DNA of 64,000 nucleotides from Chamaea fasciata (taxonomy: Eukaryota; Chordata; Aves; Passeriformes; Sylviidae), in the NCBI GenBank assembly GCA_029207755.1, contig JARCOQ010000592.1, forward strand, positions 1 through 64,000, read 5' to 3'. The notes beneath the pieces were generated by a model that worked only from the letters and a program-made list of their open reading frames with translations, was not told the DNA's origin and did no database searches. Positions 24,668 through 34,100 of this stretch are shown piece after piece (position 1 is the first letter of the stretch; each line of letters begins with the position of its first letter). A program made the translations under genes and the position numbers.

Positions 24668-24858
24668 ATGTCAGTTTGTAGGAGGCCTTTGGCCCTCCAA
24701 GGGAAGCAAGTCTTCCAGTTTGTGGCAGCTTGCATCTGGAAGAAATCCTGTTCCGTTCGGGATTGTAGGTGGCCGAGGCCAGGTGCCCGGCAGAGGGAGT
24801 TGGGCACAAATGATGGACTGTTTCCAGGGGTAAGTAAAGTCAGCTGCCCAGGTGCCTG
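24668..24858. repeat. Reference monomer with internal landmarks
   Basis: This copy is close to the common form and serves as a map. AGGCCT (StuI) lies at 24683-24688, inside the dyad GGCC-TTT-GGCC at 24684-24694. Four CpG sites are at 24754, 24758, 24774 and 24788. A perfect dyad TGGCC-GA-GGCCA is at 24770-24781. A splice-donor-like GTAAGT is at 24830-24835. CAGCTG (PvuII, E-box) is at 24841-24846, followed after 2 bp by CAGGTG (E-box) at 24849-24854. The dyad CAGG-TG-CCTG closes the unit at 24849-24858. Other monomers carry these landmarks at the same offsets unless noted under their class. Confidence 0.9.
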
Positions 24859-27800
24859 ATGTCAGTTTGTAGGAGGCCTTTGGCACTCCATGGGAAGCCA
24901 GGCTTCCAGCTTGTGGACGCTTGCATCTGGAAGAAATCCTGTTCCGTTCGGGATTGTAGGTGGCCGAGGCCAGGTGCCCGGCAGAGGAAATTGGGAACAA
25001 AGGATGGCCTGTTTCCAGGGGTAAGTAAAGTTAGCTGGCCAGGTGCTTAGTGTCAGTTTGTAGGAGGCCTTTGGCCCTCCAAGGGAAGCTAGTCTTCCAG
25101 TTTGTGGCTGCTTGCATCTGGAAGAAATCCTGTTCTATTTGAGAATGTAGGTGGCCGAGGCCTGCAGCCCGGCAGAGGGAGTTGGGCACAAATGATGGCC
25201 TGTTTCCCGAGGTAAGTAAAGGCAGCTTCCCATGTGCCTGATGTCAGTTTGTAGGAGGCCTTTGGCCCTCTAAGGGAAGCTAGTCTTCCAGTTTGTGGCA
25301 GCTTGCATCTGGAAGAAATCCTGTTCCGTTCGGGATTGTAGGTGGCCGAGGCCTGGTGCCCGGCAGAGGGAGTTGGGCACAAATTATGGCCTGTTTCCAG
25401 GGGTAAGTAAAGTCAGCTGCCCAGGTGCCTGATGTCAGTTTGTAGCAGGCCTTTGGCCCTCCATGGGAAGCCAGGCTTCCAGCTTGTGGCAGCTTGCATC
25501 TGGAAGAAATCCTGTTTTGTTCGGCATTGTAGGTGTCCGGAGCCGGGTGGCCTGCTGAGGGAGTAGGGAACAAAGGATGGCCTGTTTCCAGGGGTAAGTA
25601 AAGTCAGCTGCCCAGGTGCCTGATGTCAGTTTGTAGGAGGCCTTTGGCCCTCTAAGGGAAGCTAGTCTTCCAGTTTGTGGCAGCTTGCATCTGGAAGAAA
25701 TCCTGTTCCGTTCGGGATTGTAGGTGGCCGAGGCCACGTGCCTGGCAGAGGGAGTTGGGCACAAATGATGGCCTGTTTCCAGGGATAAGTAAAGTCATCT
25801 GCCCAGGTGCCTGATGTCAGTTTGTAGCAGGCCTTTGGCCCTCCATGGGAAGCCAGGCTTCCAGCTTGTGGCAGCTTGCATCTGGAAGAAATCCTGTTCC
25901 GTTCGGGATTGTAGGTGGACGAGGCCAGGTGCCTGGCAGAGGAAATTGGGCATAAAGGATGGCCTGTTTCCAGGGGTAAGTAAAGTCAGCTTCCCAGGTG
26001 CCTGATGTCAGTTTGTAAAAGGCCTTTGGCCCTCCAAGGGAAGCCAGGCTTCCAGCTTGTGGCAGCTTGCATCTGGAAGAAATCCTGTTCCGTTTGGGAT
26101 TGTAGGTGGCCGAGGCCTGGTGCCCGGCAGAGGGAGTTGGGCACAAATGATGGCCTGTTTCCAGGGCTAAGTAAAGTCAGCTGCCCAGGTGCCTGATGTC
26201 AGTTTGTAGGAGGCCTTTGGCACTGCAAGGGAAGCTAGTCTTCCAGTTTGTGGCAGCATGCATCTGGAAGAAATCCTGTTCCGTTCGGGATTGTAGGTGG
26301 CCGAGGCCAGGTGCCCGGCAGAGGGAGTTGGGCACAAAGGATGGACTGTTTCCAGGGGTAAGTAAAGTTAGCTGCCCAGGTGCCTGATGTCAGTTTGTAG
26401 GAGGCCTTTGGCCCTCCAAGGGAAGCTAGTCTTCCAGTTTGTGGCAGCTTGCATCTTGAAGAAATGCTGTTCTACTCATGATTGTAGGTGGCCGAGGCCA
26501 CGTGCCTGGCAGAGGGAGTTGGGCACAAATGATGGCCTGTTTCCAGGGATAAGTAAAGTCATCTGCCCAGGTGCCTGATGTATGTTTGTAGGAGGCCTTT
26601 GGCCCTCCATGGGAAGCCAGGCTTCCAGCTTGTGGCAGCTTGCATCTGGAAGAAATCCTGTTCCGTTCGGGATTGTAGGTGGCCGAGGCCTGGTGCCCGG
26701 CAGAGGAAATTGGGCACAAAGGATGGCCTGTTTCCAGGGGTAAGTAAAGTCATCTGGCCAGGTACATGATGTCAGTTTGTAAGTGGCCTTTGGCCCTCCA
26801 TGGGAAGCCAGGCTTCCAGCTTGTGGCAGCTTGCATCTGGAAGAAATCCTGTTCCGTTCGGGATTATAGCTGGCCGAGGCCAGGTGCCCGGCAGAGGGAG
26901 TTGGGCACAAAGGATAGCCTGTTTCCAGGGGTAAGTAAAGTCAGTTGCCCAGGTGCCTGATTTCAGTTTGCAGGTGGCTATTGTTCCTCCATGGGATGCC
27001 AGGCTTCCAGCTTGTGGCAGCTTGCATCTGGAAGAAATCCTGTTCCGTTTGGGATTGTAGGTGGCCGAGGCCTGGTGCCCGGCAGAGGGAGTTGGGCACA
27101 AATGATGGCCTGTTTCCAGGGGTAAGTAAAGTCAGCTGCCCAGGTGCCTGATGTCAGTTTGTAGGAGGCCTTTGGCCCTGCAGGGGATGCTAGTCTTCCA
27201 GTTTGTGGCAGCATGCATCTGGAAGAAATCTTGTTCCGTTCGGGATTGTAGGTGGCCGAGGCCAGGTGCCCGGCAGAGGGAGTTGGGCACAAAGGATGGC
27301 CTGTTTCAAGGGGTAAGTAAAGTTAGCTGCCCAGGTGCCTGATGTCAGTTTGTAGGAGGCCTTTGGCCCTCCAAGGGAAGCTAGTCTTCCAGTTTGTGGC
27401 AGCTTGCATCTTGAAGAAATGCTGTTTTGCTCGGGAGTGTAGGTGGCCGAAACCTGGTGCCTGGCAGAGGGAGTTGGGCAAAAATGATGGACTGTTTCCA
27501 GGGGTAAGTAAAGTCAGCTGCCCAGGTGTCTGATGTCAGTTTGTAGCAGGCCTTTGGCCCTCCATGGGAAGCCTGGCTTCCAGCTTGTGGCAGCTTGCAT
27601 CTGGAAGAAATCCTGTTCCATTCGGGATTGTAGGTGGCCGAGGCCAGGTGCCCGGCAGAGGGAGTTGGGAACAAAGGATGGCCTGTTTCCAGGGGTAAGT
27701 AAAGTCAGCTGCCCAGGTGCCTGATGTCAGTTTGTAGGAGGCCTTTGGCCCTCCAAGGGAAGCTAGGCTTCCAGCTTGTGGCAGCTCTCATCTGGAAGAA

Positions 27801-28296
27801 ATCCTGTTCCGTTTGGGATTGTAGGTGTCCGAGGCCAGGTGCCCGGCAGAAAGAGTTGGGCACAAAGGATGGCCTGTTTCCAGGGGTAAGTAAAGTCAGC
27901 TGCCCAGGTGCCTGATGTCAGTTTGTAGCAGGCCTTTGGCCCTCCATGGGAAGCCTGGCTTCCAGCTTGTGGCAGCTTGCATCTGGAAGAAATGCTGATC
28001 CGTTCGGGATTGTAGGTGGCCGAGGCCAGGTGCCCGGCAGAGGGAGTTGGGAACAAAGGATGGCCTGTTTCCAGGGGTAAGTAAAGTCAGCTGCCCAGGT
28101 GCCTGATGTCAGTTTGTAGGAGGCCTTTGGCCCTCCAAGGGAAGCCAGGCTTCCAACTTGTGGCAGCTTGCATCTGGAAGAAATCCTGTTCTGTTTGGCA
28201 TTGTCGGTGGCCGAGGCCTGGTGCCCGGCAGAGGGAGTTGGGCACAAATGATGGCCTGTTTCCAGGGGTAAGTAAAGTCAGCTGCCCAGGTGCCTG

Positions 28297-28486
28297 ATGT
28301 CAGTTTGTAGTAGGCAATTGGCTTTTCAAGGGAAACTAGTCTTCCAGCTGTGGCCGCTTGCATCTGGAAGAAATCCTGTTCCATTCGGGATTGTAGGTGG
28401 CCGAGGCCAGGTGCCCGGCAGAGGGAGTTGGGCACAAATTATGGCCTGTTTCCAGGGGTAAGTAAAGTCAGCTGCCCAGGTGCCTG
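28297..28486. repeat. Class X monomer (190 bp), representative
   Basis: X differs from the common form by GGCATTTGGCTTTTCAAGG in the head, GGGAAACTAGTC (an ACTAGT SpeI site), and a 1-bp deletion giving CCAGCTGTGGC. It lacks the StuI site and the GGCC-TTT-GGCC dyad. The 25 members start at 985, 24478, 28297, 29442, 31351, 32878, 34787, 38797, 41088, 42806, 44524, 46242, 47769, 48723, 50250, 52732, 53113, 54067, 55214, 56742, 58845, 59992, 62669, 63050 and 63812. Those at 47769, 50250, 53113 and 63050 have a common-form head. Confidence 0.92.
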
Positions 28487-31159
28487 ATGTCAGTTTGTAG
28501 GAGGCCTTTGGCCCTCCATGGGATGCCAGGCTTCCAGCTTGTGGCAGCTTGCATCTGGAAGAAATCCTGTTCCGTTCGGGATTATAGGTGGCTGAGGCCA
28601 GGTGCCCGGCAGACGGAGTTGGGCACCAAGGATGGCCTGTTTCCAGGGGTAAGTAAAGTCAGCTGCCCAGGTGCCTGATGTCAGTTTGCAGGTGGCTATT
28701 GTTCCTCCATGGGACGCCAGGCTTCCAGCTTGTGGCTGCTTGCATCTGGAAGTAATCCTGTTCCGTTTGGGATCGTAGGTGGCCGAGGCCTGGTGTCCGG
28801 CTAAGGTAGTTGGGCACAAAAGATGGCCTGTTTCCAGGGGTAAGTAAAGTTAGCTGCCCAGGTGCTTGGTGTCAGTTTGTAGGAGGCCTTTGGCCCTCCA
28901 AGGGAAGCTAGTCTTCCAGTTTGTGGCTGCTTGCATCTGGAAGAAATCCTGTTCTATTTGGGTATGTAGGTGGCCGAGGCCTGGTGCCCGGCAGAGGGAG
29001 TTGGGCACAAAGGATGGACTGTTTCCAGAGGTAAGTAAAGTCAGCTGCCCAGGTGCCTGATGTCAGTTTGTAGGAGGCCTTTGGCCCTCTAAGGGAAGCT
29101 AGTCTTCCAGTTTGTGGCAGCTTGCATCTGGAAGAAATCCTGTTCCGTTCAGGATTGTAGGTGGCCGAGGCCAGGTGCCCGGCAGAGGGAGTTGGGCACA
29201 AGTGATGGCCTGTTTCCAGGGGTAAGTAAAGTCAGCTGCCCAGGTGCCTGATGTCAGTTTGTAGCAGGCCTTTAGCCCTCCAAGGGAAGCCAGGCTTCCA
29301 GCTTGTGGCAGCTTGCATCTTGAAGAAATCCTGTTCCGTTTGGGATTGTCGGTGGCCGATGCCTGGTGCCCGGCAGAGGGAGTTGGGCACAAATGATGGC
29401 CTGTTTCCAGGGGTAAGTAAATTCAGCTGCCCAGGTGCCTGATGTCAGTTTGTAGTAGGCATTTGGCTTTTCAAGGGAAACTAGTCTTCCAGCTGTGGCA
29501 GCTTGCATCTGGAAGAAATCCTGTTCCATTCGGGATTGTAGGTGGCCGAGGCCAGGTGCCCGGCAGAGGGAGTTGGGCACAAATGATGGCCTGTTTCCAG
29601 GGGTAAGTAAAGTTAGCTGCCCAGGTGCCTGATGTCAGTTTGTAGGAGGCCTTTGGCCCTCCAAGGCAAGCAAGTCTTCCAGATTGTGGCAGCTTGCATC
29701 TGGAAGAAATCCTGTTCCATTCGGGATTGTAGGTGGCCGAGGCCAGGTGCCCGGCAGAGGGAGTTGGGCACAAATGATGGCCTGTTTCCAGGGGTAAGTA
29801 AAGTCAGCTGCCCAGGTGCCTGATGTCAGTTTGTAGGAGGCCTTTGGCTCTCCAAGGGAAGCTAGTCTTCCAGTTTTTGGCGGCTTGCATCTGGAAGAAA
29901 TCCTGTTCCGTTCGGGAATGTAGGTGGCCGAGGCCAGGTGCCCGGCAGAGGGAGTTGGGCACAAATGATGGACTGTTTCCAGGGGTAAGTAAAGTCAGCT
30001 GCCCAGGTGTCTGATGTCAGTTTGTAGCAGGCCTTTGGCCCTCCATGGGAAGCCTGGATTCCAGCTTGTGGCAGCTTGCATCTGGAAGAAATGCTGATCC
30101 GTTCGGGATTGTAGGTGGCCGAGGCCAGGTGCCCGGCAGAGGGAGTTGGGAACAAAGGATGGCCTGTTTCCAGGGGTAAGTAAAGTTAGCTGCCCAGGTG
30201 CCTGGTGTCAGTTTGTAGGAGGCCTTTGGCCCTCCAAGGGAAGCTAGTCTTCCAGTTTGTGGCAGCTTGCATCTTGAAGAAATGCTGTTTTGCTCGGGAG
30301 TGTAGGTGGCCGAGGCCTGGTGCCTGGCAGAGGGAGTTGGGCACAAATGATGGACTGTTTCCACGGGTAAGTAAAGTCAGCTGCCCAGGTGTCTGATGTC
30401 AGTTTGTAGCAGGCCTTTGGCCCTCCATGGGAAGCCTGGCTTCCAGCTTGTGGCAGCTTGCATCTGGAAGAAATCCTGTTCCATTCGGGATTGTAGGTGG
30501 CCGAGGCCAGGTGCCCGGCAGAGGGAGTTGGGAACAAAGGATGGCCTGTTTCCAGGGGTAAGTAAAGTCAGCTGCCCAGGTGCCTGATGTCAGTTTGTAG
30601 GAGGCCTTTGGCCCTCCAAGGGAAGCCAGGCTTCCAGCTTGTGGCAGCTTGCATCTGGAAGAAATCCTGTTCCGTTTGGGATTGTAGGTGTCCGAGGCCA
30701 GGTGCCCGGCAGAAAGAGTTGGGCACAAAGGATGGCCTGTTTCCAGGGGTAAGTAAAGTCAGCTGCCCAGGTGCCTGATGTCAGTTTGTAGCAGGCCTTT
30801 GGCCCTCCATGGGAAGCCTGGCTTCCAGCTTGTGGCAGCTTGCATCTGGAAGAAATGCTGATCCGTTCGGGATTGTAGTTGGCCGAGGCCAGGTGCCCGG
30901 CAGAGGGAGTTGGGAACAAAGGATGGCCTGTTTCCAGGGGTAAGTAAAGTCAGCTGCCCAGGTGCCTGATGTCAGTTTGTAGGAGGCCTTTGGCCCTCCA
31001 CGGGAAGCCAGGCTTCCAGCTTGTGGCAGCTTGCATCTGGAAGAAATCCTGTTCTGTTTGGGGTTGTCGGTGGCCGAGGCCAGGTGCCCGGCAGAGGGAG
31101 TTGGGCACAAATGATGGCCTGTTTCCAGGGGTAAGTAAAGTCAGCTGCCCAGGTGCCTG

Positions 31160-34100
31160 ATGTCAGTTTGTAGCAGGCCTTTAGCCCTCCAAGGGAAGCC
31201 AGGCTTCCAGCTTGTGGCAGCTTGCATCTTGAAGAAATCCTGTTCCGTTTGGGATTGTCGGTGGCCGATGCCTGGTGCCCGGCAGAGGGAGTTGGGCACA
31301 AATGATGGCCTGTTTCCAGGGGTAAGTAAATTCAGCTGCCCAGGTGCCTGATGTCAGTTTGTAGTAGGCATTTGGCTTTTCAAGGGAAACTAGTCTTCCA
31401 GCTGTGGCAGCTTGCATCTGGAAGAAATCCTGTTCCATTCGGGATTGTAGGTGGCCGAGGCCAGGTGCCCGGCAGAGGGAGTTGGGCACAAATGATGGCC
31501 TGTTTCCAGGGGTAAGTAAAGTCAGCTGCCCAGGTGCCTGATGTCAGTTTGTAGGAGGCCTTTAGCCCTCCAAGAGCAGCCAGGCTTCCGGCTTGTGGTA
31601 GCTTGCATCTGGAAGAAATCCTGTTCCGTTCGGGATTGTAGGTGGCCGAGGCCTGGTGCCCGGCTAAGGGAGTTGGGAACAAAGGATGGCCTGTTTCCAG
31701 GGGTAAGTAAAGACAGCTGCCCAGGTGCCTGATGTCAGTTTGTAGGAGGCCTTTGGCCCTCCAAGGCAAGCAAGTCTTCCAGATTGTGGCAGCTTGCATC
31801 TGGAAGAAATCCTGTTCCATTCGGGATTGTAGGTGGCCGAGGCCAGGTGCCCGGCAGAGGGAGTTGGGCACAAATGATGGCCTGTTTCCAGGGGTAAGTA
31901 AAGTCAGCTGCCCAGGTGCCTGATGTCAGTTTGTAGGAGGCCTTTGGCCCTCCATGGGAAGCCAGGCTTCCAGCTTGTGGCAGCTTGCATCTGGAAGAAA
32001 TCCTGTTCCGTTCGGGATTATAGGTGGCCGAGGCCAGGTGCCCGGCAGACGGAGTTGGGCACAAATGATGGCCTGTTTCCAGGGGTAAGTAAAGTCAGCT
32101 GCCCAGGTGCCTGATGTCAGTTTGTAGGTGGCTATTGTTCCTCCATGGGATGCCAGGCTTCCAGCTTGTGGCAGCTTGCATCTGGAAGTAATCCTGTTCC
32201 GTTCGGGATTGTAGGTGTCCGAGGCCTGGTGCCCGGCAGAAAGAGTTGGGCACAAAGGATGGCCTGTTTCCAGGGGTAAGTAAAGTCAGCTCCCCAGGTG
32301 CCTGATGTCAGTTTGTAGCAGGCCTATGGCACTCCATGGGAAGCCTGGCTTCCAGCTTGTGGCAGCTTGCATCTGGAAGAAATGCTGATCCGTTCGGGAT
32401 TGTTGGTGGCCGAGGCCAGGTGCCCGGCAGAGGGAGTTGGGAACAAAGGATGGCCTGTTTCCAGGGGTAAGTAAAGTTACCTTCCCAGGTGCCTGGTGTC
32501 AGTTTGTAGGAGGCCTTTGGCCCTCCATGGGAAGCTAGTCTTCCAGTTTGTGGCAGCTTGCATCTGGAAGAAATGCTGTTTTGCTCGGGAGTGTAGGTGG
32601 CCGAGGCCTGGTGCCTGGCAGAGGGAGTTGGGCATAAAGGATGGCCTGTTTCCAGGGGTAAGTAAAGTCAGCTGCCCAGGTGCCTGATGTCAGTTTGTAG
32701 GAGGCCTTTGGCCCTCCAAGGGAAGCCAGGCTTCCAGCTTGTGGCAGCTTGCATCTTGAAGAAATCCTGTTCCGTTTGGGATTGTCGGTGGCCGATGCCT
32801 GGTGCCCGGCAGAGGGAGTTGGGCACAAATGATGGCCTGTTTCCAGGGGTAAGAAAAGTCAGCGGCCCAGGTGCCTGATGTCAGTTTGTAGTAGGCATTT
32901 GGCTTTTCAAGGGAAACTAGTCTTCCAGCTGTGGCAGCTTGCATCTGGAAGAAATCCTGTTCCATTCGGGATTGTAGGTGGCCGAGGCCAGGTGCTCGGC
33001 TGAGGGAGTTGGGCACAAATGATGGCCTGTTTCCAAGGGTAAGTAAAGACAGCTGCCCAGGTGCCTGATGTCAGTTTGTAGGAGGCCTTTGGCCCTCCAA
33101 GGCAAGCAAGTCTTCCAGATTGTGGCAGCTTGCATCTGGAAGAAATCCTGTTCCATTCGGGATTGTAGGTGGCCGAGGCCAGGTGCCCGGCAGAGGGAGT
33201 TGGGCACAAATGATGGCCTGTTTCCAGGGGTAAGTAAAGTCAGCTGCCCAGGTGCCTGATGTCAGTTTGTAGGAGGCCTTTGGCCCTCCATGGGAAGCCA
33301 GGCTTCCAGCTTGTGGCAGCTTGCATCTGGAAGAAATCCTGTTCCGTTCGGGATTATAGGTGGCCGAGGCCAGGTGCCCGGCAGACGGAGTTGGGCACAA
33401 AGGATGGCCTGTTTCCAGGGGTAAGTAAAGTCAGCTGCCCAGGTGCCTGATGTCAGTTTCCAGATGGCTATTGTTCCTCCATGGGATGCCAGGCTTCCAG
33501 CTTGTGGCTGCTTGCATCTGGAAGTAATCCTGTTCCGTTCGGGATTGTAGGTGGCCGAGGCCAGGTGCCCGGCAGAGGGAGTTGGGCACAAAGGATGGCC
33601 TGTTTCCAGGGGTAAGTAAAGTTAGCTGCCCAGGTGCCTGATGTCAGTTTGTAGCAGGCCTTTGGCCCTCCAAGGGAAGCAAGTCTTCAAGTTTGTGGCA
33701 GCTTGCATCTTGAAGAAATGCTGTTCTGCTCATGATTGTAGGTGGTTGAGGCCAGGTGCCTGGCAGAGGGAGTTGGGCACAAATGATGGCCTGTTTCCAG
33801 GGGTAAGTAAAGTCAGCTGCCCAGGTGCCTGATGTCAGTTTGTAGCAGGCCTTTGGCCCTCCATGGGAAGCCAGGCTTCCAGCTTGTGGCAGCTTGCATC
33901 TGGAAGAAATCCTGTTCCGTTCGGCGTTGTAGGTGTCCGGAGCCGGGTGGCCGGCAGAGGTAGTAGGGAAAAAAGGATGCCCTGTTTCCAGTGGTAAGTA
34001 AAGTCAGCTGCCCAGGTGCCTGATGTCAGTTTGTAGGAGGCCTTTGGCCCTCCAAGGGAAGCTAGTCTTCCAGTTTGTGGCAGCATGCATCTGGAAGAAA

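Larger units (their letters stand above)
23141..31159. repeat. Mosaic satellite domain with dispersed duplications
   Basis: Monomers of several classes in no simple order, including F (23905, 26196), H (24096, 25432), E (26960, 28678) and X (24478, 28297, 29442). A three-monomer segment, 23523-24095, recurs at 25814-26386. Both copies have GTTTGTAAAAGG in the second monomer and GGCACTGCAAGG in the third. The offset is 2,291 bp, which is 12 monomers including one X. Confidence 0.8.

Noticed and set aside
24754..24770. Possible CENP-B box at CCGTTCGGGATTGTAGG
   Set aside because: TTCG is present, but the required A after four bases is T and the CGGG after it is missing. The reverse strand does not fit either. 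The H variant fails as well.
31380..31871. Reverse open frames of 97-163 codons, the longest recurring at 34816, 42835, 46271, 48752, 55243 and 56771
   Set aside because: They run through two or three monomers because the reverse strand is poor in stop codons. The longest forms lie around X and its neighbouring monomers, whose 1-bp deletion changes the phase. They are copied with the HOR and show no domain resemblance.
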